The position numbers and the translations under genes are program-made. A stretch of DNA of 64,000 nucleotides from Geothrix limicola (GTDB taxonomy: Bacteria; Acidobacteriota; Holophagae; Holophagales; Holophagaceae): NCBI RefSeq assembly GCF_030268085.1, contig NZ_BSDE01000003.1, positions 434,001-498,000 of the forward strand, in the 5' to 3' direction. This document shows positions 10,110 through 18,249 of this stretch, piece by piece (the first letter of the stretch is position 1; every line of letters starts with the position of its first letter). The notes beneath the pieces are model-generated. The model did no database searches. It was not told where the DNA came from and was given only the letters and a program-made list of their open reading frames with translations.

Positions 10110-11144
10110 ATGTCCCTATCCGCGCTTCATTCCGACTTTCTAGAAAAAACCGCCCACGCGCTCGTGGGGCGCACCCCCCTCTTGACCCTGAACTATCGCT
10201 ACCTGGGCCGCCTCCGTCGCGTTTATGTGAAGGCCGAGCATTTCAACCTCACCGGAAGTGTGAAGGACCGCATGGCCCTCCACATCCTCCGTCGAGCCTA
10301 TGAACGCGGTGTGTTAAAGCCCGGTGACCCGATCGCCGAGGCCACCAGCGGGAACACGGGGATTTCATTTGCGGCCCTGGGCCGGGCCCTGGGCCATCCC
10401 GTCACCATCTTCATGCCGAACTGGATGAGTCAGGAGCGGAAGGATCTGATCCAAAGCCTCGGAGCCAGCATCCGTCTGGTGAGCCATCGAGAGGGTGGAT
10501 TTCTTGGCAGTGTCCGGCTCAGCCAGGAGATGAAGGAATCGAATCCCGCCTGCTTCCTCCCGAGCCAGTTCTCGAACGAAGACAACGTCGCGGCCCATCG
10601 GGAATCGACGGGTCCGGAAATCCAGTTCCAGCTGGCCCAAATGGGATTGCGTCCCGAGGCATTCGTAGCCGGTGTCGGAACCGGGGGAACGGTGATGGGT
10701 GTTGGCTCTTACCTCAGGGAATCCTTCCCGGCGGTGGGGATTCATCCCTTGGAACCGGCCAACTCACCGACCCTAAGCACCGGTTACAAGGTCGGAAAGC
10801 ACCGCATCCAGGGAATCTCCGACGAATTCATTCCCGACATTGTAAAACTGGAGAAGCTGGATGACGTGGTCTCCGTGGATGATGGCGATGCCATCATCAT
10901 GGCCCAGATGCTGGCGGCTCAGCTGGGTCTGGCGGTGGGGATCTCCAGTGGCGCCAATCTGCTCGGCGCCATCAAGATCCAGGAGCAGATGGGAGGAGAT
11001 GCCGTCGTCGTGACGCTCTTCCCTGACGACAACAAAAAGTATCTCAGCACGGACCTCATGCGTGAGGAGCCCGTGAAACCTGCGTTCCTTTCCCCTTTTA
11101 TCGAACTGGTTTCCTATGAGGCGACCCGCCGATTCACGCCCTGA
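10110..11144 (+). CDS. Cysteine-synthase-like PLP enzyme (fold type II)
   Basis: A 344-residue PLP-dependent beta-replacement enzyme of the cysteine synthase / cystathionine beta-synthase family. The PLP lysine is Lys52 in [10 protein letters not shown]. The substrate-binding TSGNTG loop is at 79-84, and the phosphate-cradle glycines are in [14 protein letters not shown]. The C-terminal [10 protein letters not shown] matches the family. The ATG at 10110 has GAGGAGA five bases upstream. Members of this group make cysteine from O-acetylserine and sulfide, or act as cysteine- or cystathionine-converting enzymes; which one applies cannot be read from the sequence. It lies between dsbD and the thioredoxin reductase gene and in the same run as a cysteine desulfidase, so a function in cysteine/sulfide exchange is likely (inference). 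Confidence 0.88.
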   Translation: MSLSALHSDFLEKTAHALVGRTPLLTLNYRYLGRLRRVYVKAEHFNLTGSVKDRMALHILRRAYERGVLKPGDPIAEATSGNTGISFAALGRALGHPVTIFMPNWMSQERKDLIQSLGASIRLVSHREGGFLGSVRLSQEMKESNPACFLPSQFSNEDNVAAHRESTGPEIQFQLAQMGLRPEAFVAGVGTGGTVMGVGSYLRESFPAVGIHPLEPANSPTLSTGYKVGKHRIQGISDEFIPDIVKLEKLDDVVSVDDGDAIIMAQMLAAQLGLAVGISSGANLLGAIKIQEQMGGDAVVVTLFPDDNKKYLSTDLMREEPVKPAFLSPFIELVSYEATRRFTP

Positions 11145-11182
11145 CAGAGGTCCTCGGCAAAAGCGTTGACCTCGAAAAGGAA

Positions 11183-11213
11183 GCAACCCCACGTTTGGTT
11201 GACTTGGGGTTGC
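11183..11213 (+). terminator. Hairpin between the cysteine-synthase-like gene and trxB
   Basis: GCAACCCCA (11183-11191) and TGGGGTTGC (11205-11213) form a perfect 9-base stem around a 13-base loop. No T-tract follows, so it may be a weak or Rho-assisted terminator, an RNA-processing site or an operator. It divides the thiol cluster into a dsbD part and a trxB part. Confidence 0.4.
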
Positions 11214-11281
11214 AACTCTCTCGCCCGGCTCTTGGGGGGGACGGGCGGGAGGATTTATTTTGACATCCCCATGGAACGACC

Positions 11282-12250
11282 ATGACATCGACCCATCACC
11301 GCCTGGTCATCATCGGTACTGGCCCTGCAGGTTACACCGCAGCCATCTATGCCAGCCGCGCCGGCCTGGAACCCCTCGTTTTCGAAGGGTCCCAGCCCGG
11401 AGGCCAGCTCACCATCACGACAGAAGTCGAGAATTTCCCTGGGTTCACAACGGGCATTTCAGGGCCGGTCCTCATGGAGGAAATGCGCGAGCAGGCCCTT
11501 CGTTTCGGAACGAAGCTCCGGTCGGAAACCGTCGAGAAGGTCGATCTCAAGTGCCGTCCATTCCGGCTGACCACGAATGTCGGAGAGTACACGACCGAGG
11601 CCATCATCATTGCCACCGGAGCCTCGGCCAAGTGGCTGGGCCTTGGCAAGGACCTGGAGTTGAGCCGTCACGGAGGAGGCGTATCCGCCTGTGCGACGTG
11701 TGATGGGTTTTTCTTTCGGGGGATGGAGATCGCGGTCGTGGGTGGCGGAGACACGGCCCTCGAAGAAGCGCTCTATCTCACCAAGTTCGCCACAAAGGTC
11801 CATCTCATTCATCGTCGTGATTCCTTTCGAGCCTCAAAGGCCATGCAGGTCCGCACGCTGGCGCATGAAAAGATCAAGCTTCACTGGAACAAGGAAATCA
11901 CCCACCTTCAGACGATCCGAACTGAAAATTCGTTCGGAGAGGCTGTCGAGAAACTGTCGTCCCTGATCTTGAAAGACACGGTGGACGGTGGGCTGTCCTC
12001 CCTGTCCGTAAAGGGGCTCTTCGTGGCCATCGGGCACCAGCCCAACACGAGCCTGTTCGAGGACCAGCTCCCGTTGGATCCATCCGGGTATGTGCTTGTG
12101 GAGAAGGGTTCGTCGCGAACGATCATTCCAGGCGTCTTCGCCGCGGGCGATGTGGCCGACCATACCTATCGTCAGGCCATCACTGCCGCGGGCAGTGGCT
12201 GCATGGCCGCCATCGATGCCGAGCGTTGGCTCGGTGAGCAGGGTCAATAA
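11282..12250 (+). CDS. trxB: Thioredoxin-disulfide reductase
   Basis: A 322-residue FAD enzyme that reduces thioredoxin with NADPH. It has the FAD-binding GTGPAGYTAAIYAS motif near the N-terminus, the redox pair CATCD (Cys137, Cys140), the NADPH-binding GGGDTALEEALYL segment and the C-terminal FAD motif GVFAAGDVADHTYRQA, in the usual order and at the usual length. The ribosome site is weak: GGAA lies seven bases before the ATG, and a stronger GGAGG lies about 30 bases upstream. A thioredoxin gene follows 11 bases after the stop, so reductase and substrate are made together. Confidence 0.96.
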   Translation: MTSTHHRLVIIGTGPAGYTAAIYASRAGLEPLVFEGSQPGGQLTITTEVENFPGFTTGISGPVLMEEMREQALRFGTKLRSETVEKVDLKCRPFRLTTNVGEYTTEAIIIATGASAKWLGLGKDLELSRHGGGVSACATCDGFFFRGMEIAVVGGGDTALEEALYLTKFATKVHLIHRRDSFRASKAMQVRTLAHEKIKLHWNKEITHLQTIRTENSFGEAVEKLSSLILKDTVDGGLSSLSVKGLFVAIGHQPNTSLFEDQLPLDPSGYVLVEKGSSRTIIPGVFAAGDVADHTYRQAITAAGSGCMAAIDAERWLGEQGQ

Positions 12251-12261
12251 AAGGAGGCGTC

Positions 12262-12579
12262 ATGTCCCAATTGAAGATCGTTGAAAGCCGCGATTTCAGC
12301 ACCACCATCGCATCGGGCACCGTACTCGTGGATTTCGGTGCTCCCTGGTGTGCTCCCTGCAAGGCGCTGGAACCCTTGCTGTGCCGTCTAGGTGATGAAT
12401 TTGAGGGCCGCCTCTCCATCGTGAAGGTGGATGTGGATGCCACACCCGACCTGGCCGAGCAGTGCGGCATTATGTCCGTGCCTGCCCTCATGCTCTTTAA
12501 AGATGGGAAGAGGGTGGCAGGACGGACCGGCCCACAAACGCTGGATCAGCTTCGGACCTTCGTGCAGCCGGTGCTCTGA
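12262..12579 (+). CDS. trxA: Thioredoxin
   Basis: A 105-residue cytoplasmic thioredoxin. The active site reads WCAPC (Cys30, Cys33) instead of the canonical WCGPC, and the cis-proline region SVPALMLF is present. AAGGAGG precedes the ATG. It lies directly after trxB and three bases before the cysteine desulfidase gene. It would pass electrons to cytoplasmic targets and to the DsbD encoded upstream. Confidence 0.95.
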   Translation: MSQLKIVESRDFSTTIASGTVLVDFGAPWCAPCKALEPLLCRLGDEFEGRLSIVKVDVDATPDLAEQCGIMSVPALMLFKDGKRVAGRTGPQTLDQLRTFVQPVL

Positions 12580-12582
12580 GCC

Positions 12583-13878
12583 ATGAGCATCGATTCAGGC
12601 GGGGCAACCCTGCTGATGTCTGAATACCTCGCGGCGGAATGGAAACCAGCGCTGGGTTGCACGGAGCCGGCGGCGGTGGCATGGGCCACCGCCCTGGCCG
12701 CTGGCATTTGTGAGGGGGCCATCAAAGAGATTCGCCTGACCTGCGACCCAAGGATCTACAAGAACTGCTACGCGGTGGGTCTCCCGAATTCCGGTGGCCG
12801 GCAGGGTATTCTCTGGACTTTGGCCATTGGATCCCAATTGAAAGACAGTTCGTTGGGCCTCCGCTGTTTTGAAGGAGCCGACGCGGAAGCGCTGGTCCAG
12901 GCTCAGGACCTCATGGATCGTTGTGCAGTCCGTGTGGACGTCCATCCGATCCGGGCTGACCTGTTCATCGATGTCACGGTGGTGCGCGAAGGCGGAACCG
13001 GGCGGGCCGTGGTGGAGGGAGACCATACAAATCTGACTCGCCTTGAACGGAACGGCATCCTGACCTCAGCAGCCGCGTCGAGGAGCGTTCCCTGCCGTGT
13101 TTCATCCCTAAGGGCTTCGATCGCGGGAATGAGCATTCAGGAGACGATGGCCCTTGCGCGATCCCTCACGGAAGAAGACCGAGCCGCCCTGCGGGAAGGC
13201 ATTGCCTGCAACGTCGAGGTGGCCAGGGACGGAATGTCGCTGGTCCCTGAGCACCTCGTCTATTCCCAGATGCGCGACGGCCAGAGTCGGGCGGAGATGT
13301 ACGTCGGAGCCGGAGTCAGGGCCCGCATGTCGGGCCTATCAAGGACCGTGATGACCCTGGCCGGATCAGGCAACAAGGGCATCACCGTCTCCATTCCCAT
13401 TTGGCTGTGGGGAAGAGAATCCGGGCATTCCGATCATCACATCGACGAAGCCCTGGCCTTTGCGTGCTTGATCACCTCGGCCACCACCTTCCGTTTGGGA
13501 ACCCTATCTGCGGCCTGCGGATCCGCCATCGCAGCCGGGGCCGGAATTGCAGCGGGACTGGTCATGTTGGAAGGCGGGAGCGCCCACAAAGCGGGCCTGG
13601 CCATAAGCACCGTCGTCGGAACCCTCGCGGGCATGATCTGCGATGGGGCGAAGACCGGGTGCTCGATGAAGACAGTGACGGGTGTGGAGGTCGCGTTCCG
13701 AGCCGCCAACCACGCAATGCTCGGCGAAGGCATCCCCGAGACCAACGGTATCGTCGGCCATGATGGCGAAACCTCCTTGGTCTACTTGGGCCTGGTCGTG
13801 ACCAAAGGCATGGCCAGCGTGGATGCCGAAATCCTCGACATCATGCAACAGAAACTCACGTCGTCCGGAAATTATTGA
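12583..13878 (+). CDS. L-cysteine desulfidase (CyuA/YhaM family)
   Basis: A 431-residue protein of the UPF0597/CyuA family, whose members split L-cysteine into pyruvate, ammonia and sulfide using an oxygen-labile [4Fe-4S] cluster. The family's diagnostic GCTEPAAVA motif holds Cys26. Further conserved cysteines are Cys312 (SAACGSAIAAGAGI) and Cys353/Cys360 (ICDGAKTGCSMK), the expected cluster ligands. The gene starts three bases after trxA, so it is certainly in the same transcript. Having an enzyme that destroys cysteine in one run with a cysteine-synthase-like enzyme and thioredoxin is notable and suggests handling of excess cysteine or sulfide release. Confidence 0.9.
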   Translation: MSIDSGGATLLMSEYLAAEWKPALGCTEPAAVAWATALAAGICEGAIKEIRLTCDPRIYKNCYAVGLPNSGGRQGILWTLAIGSQLKDSSLGLRCFEGADAEALVQAQDLMDRCAVRVDVHPIRADLFIDVTVVREGGTGRAVVEGDHTNLTRLERNGILTSAAASRSVPCRVSSLRASIAGMSIQETMALARSLTEEDRAALREGIACNVEVARDGMSLVPEHLVYSQMRDGQSRAEMYVGAGVRARMSGLSRTVMTLAGSGNKGITVSIPIWLWGRESGHSDHHIDEALAFACLITSATTFRLGTLSAACGSAIAAGAGIAAGLVMLEGGSAHKAGLAISTVVGTLAGMICDGAKTGCSMKTVTGVEVAFRAANHAMLGEGIPETNGIVGHDGETSLVYLGLVVTKGMASVDAEILDIMQQKLTSSGNY

Positions 13879-13929
13879 CCCTGAGGCAACCGTCCGCGCC
13901 TCTTTCTTGACTGAATTAGCGAGAACCTA

Positions 13930-15456
13930 ATGCTGCGACCTCTTACTCATGCACGCCTTCTTGCCTTTGTGGCGACGCTTCCCATGACAGCACAGGCCAT
14001 TCCGGTGATCGAGAAAACCTTATCCAACGGAATGCGGGTTTTAATGGTGGAGCGCCATGATGAGCCAACCATCGCCGCAGGCTGGGTCGTTCGTGCAGGG
14101 AGTGCGGATGAGCGCCCCGGGATGACTGGCATCGCCCACCTCTTCGAGCACTTGATGTTCAAAGGGACCAAGACCATTGGCACACGCGATTCGAAACGCG
14201 ATGCTGAATTGAACGACTCCCAAGACAACATTCAATCAAAGATCCGTGAAGAATGGGATGTTCTTCGAGAAAAACAGCGGCGAGGCGAAATCGCCGACAT
14301 GCTCGATCCAGCATCCCGAACCCCGAGATTACAACGCCTCATGGCCGAGTTCGATTCTCTGGTCAAACAACAGCGGGCCCTCACGGTAAAGGATGAATTG
14401 GACAGGATCTATAAGCAGGCCGGGGCCCGCGGCATGAATGCCAACACCACATCAGACCGGACCTTTTTCCACATTGAGCTGCCTAGCAACAAAGTCGAAC
14501 TTTGGGCTTGGCTTGAATCGGATCGGCTGAAGAATGCCGTCTTTCGGGAATTCTATTCCGAGCGAGACGTAGTCATCGAAGAACGCCGCCTTCGAGTCGA
14601 TGCGACTCCCACAGGCAAGGCAGGCGAGGCCTTCACCGCCATGGTCTGGCAGGCTCACCCTTATTCATGGCCTGTCATTGGCTGGATCAGCGATGTTACG
14701 CAGATGACCCGGGACCAGGCGAACGAGTTTTTCGCGACCTATTACGCCCCCAATAACATCACTGCCGTGCTTGTGGGGGATTTCAACCCCGGCGAAGTCC
14801 TGCAAATGCTTGAGCGCTACTTCGGGCGCATCCCTGCCAACCCAAAGAATCCGCCTAAAGTCATCACGCAGGAGCCAGTCCAAACCGCCGAACAACGTCT
14901 GAATGCCGAAGTCGAATCCAATCCCAGCACCATCATCGCCTTCAAAACCGTGCCATCAGTGCATCGGGACGCTGCGGCCTTGGAGGTTCTCGGGTCATTG
15001 TTGAATGGGAAGTCCGGCCGTTTGTATAAGGAATTGGTCCTGAACCAGAAATCGGCCGTCGGAGTTGGCGCCTTCTATCACGGGATGAAATATGGAGGCA
15101 CGTTCTCCCTATATGCCATGTCGGCCCCGGATCGTCGCCCTGAGGATCTGGAACCTATGCTTTATGCGGAGATCGAAAAGATTGCCAGGGAAGGCCTGAC
15201 AGAACATGAACTTCAAGGTGTTAAGAACAGGGTGCGTGCCGAGTCTTTTTCACGAATGGAAGGCCATGCGGCGTTGCGAGATGCCTTAGCTGAGGCAGAA
15301 GGCCGAGGAACCTACAAGGATTTCCTAGATGAACCTGATCGCCTAACAGTCGTGACGAACGAGGATGTCAAGCGCGTGGCCAACGTCTATTTCAAGAAAG
15401 AGCGAAGTAACGTCATGACCATCCACCGCAAGGCTAAGGAACATGAGGTCAAATAA
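13930..15456 (+). CDS. M16 family zinc peptidase, catalytic subunit, exported
   Basis: A 508-residue insulinase/pitrilysin-type metallopeptidase with an N-terminal signal sequence (cleavage near AQA, residues 21-23). The inverted zinc motif HLFEH is at residues 70-74, and the likely third ligand is in DVVIEERRLRVD (Glu217 or Glu218). The HxxEH-to-glutamate distance is about 145 residues, roughly twice the usual 76 or so, because of a charged helical insert at about residues 85-175. Such inserts are known in some bacterial exported M16 proteins. It overlaps its partner gene by one base (TAATG), which points to an obligate two-subunit peptidase in the periplasm. It may process small peptides; the link to the thiol genes is only by position. 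Confidence 0.9.
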   Translation: MLRPLTHARLLAFVATLPMTAQAIPVIEKTLSNGMRVLMVERHDEPTIAAGWVVRAGSADERPGMTGIAHLFEHLMFKGTKTIGTRDSKRDAELNDSQDNIQSKIREEWDVLREKQRRGEIADMLDPASRTPRLQRLMAEFDSLVKQQRALTVKDELDRIYKQAGARGMNANTTSDRTFFHIELPSNKVELWAWLESDRLKNAVFREFYSERDVVIEERRLRVDATPTGKAGEAFTAMVWQAHPYSWPVIGWISDVTQMTRDQANEFFATYYAPNNITAVLVGDFNPGEVLQMLERYFGRIPANPKNPPKVITQEPVQTAEQRLNAEVESNPSTIIAFKTVPSVHRDAAALEVLGSLLNGKSGRLYKELVLNQKSAVGVGAFYHGMKYGGTFSLYAMSAPDRRPEDLEPMLYAEIEKIAREGLTEHELQGVKNRVRAESFSRMEGHAALRDALAEAEGRGTYKDFLDEPDRLTVVTNEDVKRVANVYFKKERSNVMTIHRKAKEHEVK

Positions 15457-16940
15457 TGTTTAGAGATGTCTGTCTCAATCTGGCATTTTCCGTCTCGACC
15501 CTATTTGGGCAATCCATTCCGATACGACCGGAGGAGCTAGTCTATAAACCGATGGCATTCCAGGCTCCACGCAGCCATGAATTCGAAGGAAAACTGGACA
15601 ACGGAATCCCCGTCTTTCTGGCCCCTGATCCACACGGGGCTCCATTTATCCGCCTAAATCTAAAAATCAGAGGCGGGCGTTACCTGGTACCCAAGGGCAA
15701 GGAGGGCCTGGCCGAACTGACTGGATCACTCTGGCGTGCTGGGGGAACGATGCAGGTTCCCGCTGACAAGCTCGATGATCGGATCGAATTCCTGGCAGGG
15801 ACCATTAGTACCAGCATTGATGACTCAAGCAGCTCTATCTCCATGCGGTTCATGGAACAGGATCTGAAGGAAGGGTTGGATCTCTTCATGCAGGTATTGC
15901 TTCAACCTGCCTTCGCCCAAAATCGCATCGACCTAGCAAAAATGAATATGCGGAAGAGTCTGGATTCCCGAAATGACAGCGCGAGCAGCATCACGAACTA
16001 CCAGCTGGGGTATCTGCTGAACGGGGAGAATCACTATTCAACGGCCGCCATGACTACTTCAAGCTTGGATTCGCTGACTCGGGACGATTGCCGTTCATTC
16101 CATCAGGGCCTGATGCATCCCGGAAACATGGCGATTGCCGTTTCCGGAAGGTTTGAGAAGAAAACCATGCTCGACATCCTGAATGCAACCGTTGGACGCC
16201 TCAAGCCGATGGGTGAGGCCCGGATCAGCCGGAAGGTCCCTGCCCCGGAGCACACTCGGCAACCGGGCATCTACGTCGTGGACAAGAATGTCCCCCAAAG
16301 TACCGTTCGAATTGTTATCCCCGGCCTGCGTCGCACGGATTCGGACTGGCACGCTGCGGTGGTGATGAACCAAATACTAGGTGGCGGTGGATTCTCAAGT
16401 CGTTTGATGAAGCACCTTCGCTCCGACGAAGGGCTGACTTATGGGGTGGAAACCAGGGTCAGCCCAGGCACTTATTGGACTGGTGATTTCATATGCGGCC
16501 TCCAGACCAAAAACCGTTCGGTTCCCTATGCCCTGCGGCTGATCCTCGATGAGATCGACCTGATCAGGCGCAGTCCTGTCGCTGACGACGAGTTAAAGGT
16601 GATCAAGGATGCCATCGTCCAAGCCTACCCATCTGAGTGGGGAAATAAACAGGCTGTGGCCAACCGTTTGGCAGAAGAATGGATGGAGGGCTGGCCTGTC
16701 GATTGGTGGGTGAATTATCGAGAAAAAATCCAATCCGTTACAGCAGAGGAGGTTCTGCGGGTCGCCAAGAAATACTTGGATCCTACCCGTGTCGTGATCC
16801 TGGTCGTTGGGAAAGCAGCCGAAGTCGAAGCCGGGGACGAGAAGGATCATCCAGGCCTGCTCAAAGACGTTGCCAACCTGCCGCTTCGGCGACTGTCACT
16901 TCGGGATCCCGAAACGAACCGAATCGTAGATTCAAAATAG
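15456..16940 (+). CDS. M16 family peptidase, non-catalytic partner subunit
   Basis: A 494-residue M16-fold protein with a putative signal sequence (first 18 or so residues). Where the catalytic homologue has HxxEH, this one reads EGLAELTGSLWRAGGT, so it lacks zinc ligands. It keeps the second-domain features of M16 proteins, including the LGGGGFSSRLMKHLRSDEGLTYGVE segment in two parts, which contains the R/Y substrate-binding pair. Such inactive partners combine with an active subunit to close the peptidase chamber. The start codon overlaps the stop codon of the catalytic gene, giving one-to-one coupling. Confidence 0.88.
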   Translation: MFRDVCLNLAFSVSTLFGQSIPIRPEELVYKPMAFQAPRSHEFEGKLDNGIPVFLAPDPHGAPFIRLNLKIRGGRYLVPKGKEGLAELTGSLWRAGGTMQVPADKLDDRIEFLAGTISTSIDDSSSSISMRFMEQDLKEGLDLFMQVLLQPAFAQNRIDLAKMNMRKSLDSRNDSASSITNYQLGYLLNGENHYSTAAMTTSSLDSLTRDDCRSFHQGLMHPGNMAIAVSGRFEKKTMLDILNATVGRLKPMGEARISRKVPAPEHTRQPGIYVVDKNVPQSTVRIVIPGLRRTDSDWHAAVVMNQILGGGGFSSRLMKHLRSDEGLTYGVETRVSPGTYWTGDFICGLQTKNRSVPYALRLILDEIDLIRRSPVADDELKVIKDAIVQAYPSEWGNKQAVANRLAEEWMEGWPVDWWVNYREKIQSVTAEEVLRVAKKYLDPTRVVILVVGKAAEVEAGDEKDHPGLLKDVANLPLRRLSLRDPETNRIVDSK

Positions 16941-17085
16941 AGGGGATCTGGTCTGTTGGAACGCTCGGTGTTCAGGATATAGAAACATCTTGGCCCAAAA
17001 GCTTCGGACATCTACCAAAGCTGATTGATCGAGACGCTGTTCCGATCGGCTGAACACCCATCGCTACAGAAACGAAACTTTTAAG

Positions 17086-18093
17086 ATGGGACTTCCTGTG
17101 ACTTCGATCTGCACCTTGGACCTTCTAATCGTCGGGGCGGGGCCAGCCGGGCTTTCCGCCGCCGTGGAAGCGCGCCGAGCTGGCATCGAGCAGATGAAAG
17201 TGATCGAAAAGGGGCCGACGCACAGTTTGACGCTCGAGCAGCTCTACACGCCGCGAAAGCGTGTCGACAAGGTCTACCTGGGCCAGGATGTTCCTTGCGA
17301 AGGAAGGGTATGCATCGAGGATGGATCACGTGAAACCGTGCTTCAAACCATGAATGATTACATCCGAGACTTTGCGCTTCCGATCCAGTACGACACCGAG
17401 GTGACTTCCATCCGACGTCGAGAGGACGGCCGGTTCCAGGTGGACACGGCTGGGATGGACACCTACCTCGCCCGAACCGTTGTCGTTGCCATCGGTGTCT
17501 TCGGCCGCCCCAACCGCCCGGACTATCCGCTACCCGGGTCGCTCAAGAGAAACGTGCATTTCGACCTGACCCAACCTCTTCCCGAAGGTGAAAGCATCCT
17601 TGTCGTGGGAGGCGGCAACACGGCCCTGGAATATGTGGACTTTCTGCACAGGAAACATCCGGTGGTGCTGGCCTACCGCGGAAACGTCTTCGCGCGCGCC
17701 AATGAAGTCAACCGGCGGATCTTGGAGGAGATCCAGGGGCGTGGTCTGGCCGAGGTTTGGATGCAGGCGGATATCCGGATGGTCCTGGATACCGGAGTGG
17801 CCCCACGGGTCCAGGCGATCTTCAAAGATGGCCGGAGTCTTTGCACTGATCACGTGGTCTACGCCATCGGAGGATCCACGCCTCTGGGTTTCCTCCAACA
17901 GGCAGGCATCCAACTGGATGGAAAGCACGCCGTCGTGGACCATCGTGGTGAGACCAATCAGCGGGGGCTCTATTTGGCGGGCGACCTGGTTGCCGGCGGG
18001 AAGGGCACCCTTGTGAAGGCCTTCAATTCGGGACATCGGGTCGTGTGGGGAGGCCTTTGCCAGAGCCACTTCTCGTGTCATCCGCCCAGCTGA
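17086..18093 (+). CDS. FAD/NAD(P)-binding oxidoreductase, YpdA/thioredoxin-reductase-like without CxxC
   Basis: A 335-residue two-dinucleotide-binding-domain flavoprotein. The FAD motif VGAGPAGLSAAVEARRAG is at the N-terminus, the NAD(P) motif VVGGGNTALEYVDFLHRK in the middle, and the FAD motif LYLAGDLVAGGKGTLVKAFNSG at the end. It lacks the CxxC of thioredoxin reductases. That combination resembles YpdA/Bdr, the flavoprotein proposed to recycle bacillithiol disulfide, and related ferredoxin-NADP reductase-like proteins. The ATG has a poor ribosome site; a GTG at 17098 is an alternative. It ends the rightward half of the thiol cluster, just before a strong terminator hairpin. A function in low-molecular-weight thiol reduction is plausible but unproven. 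Confidence 0.75.
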   Translation: MGLPVTSICTLDLLIVGAGPAGLSAAVEARRAGIEQMKVIEKGPTHSLTLEQLYTPRKRVDKVYLGQDVPCEGRVCIEDGSRETVLQTMNDYIRDFALPIQYDTEVTSIRRREDGRFQVDTAGMDTYLARTVVVAIGVFGRPNRPDYPLPGSLKRNVHFDLTQPLPEGESILVVGGGNTALEYVDFLHRKHPVVLAYRGNVFARANEVNRRILEEIQGRGLAEVWMQADIRMVLDTGVAPRVQAIFKDGRSLCTDHVVYAIGGSTPLGFLQQAGIQLDGKHAVVDHRGETNQRGLYLAGDLVAGGKGTLVKAFNSGHRVVWGGLCQSHFSCHPPS

Positions 18094-18180
18094 AATGCGA
18101 TCCGCCGTCTTGGGCGGGGCGGCGAATCTGCTGATCAAGGAATGGGATCAAGGGACGAGATCTCAGAGTGCTTCAAGAAT

Positions 18181-18210
18181 GGGGCCCTCAGTCAAGATCC
18201 TGAGGGCCCC
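18181..18210. terminator. Bidirectional terminator hairpin
   Basis: GGGGCCCTCAG (18181-18191) and CTGAGGGCCCC (18200-18210) form a perfect 11-base stem with an 8-base loop, placed between converging genes. ATTCTT follows it on the - strand and GTGCTGCTTT on the + strand. It most likely terminates both the YpdA-like and the TlpA-like transcripts. Confidence 0.75.
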
Positions 18211-18249
18211 GTGCTGCTTTCATGAAGGCTGTCGCCTGCACTGGCAGAA

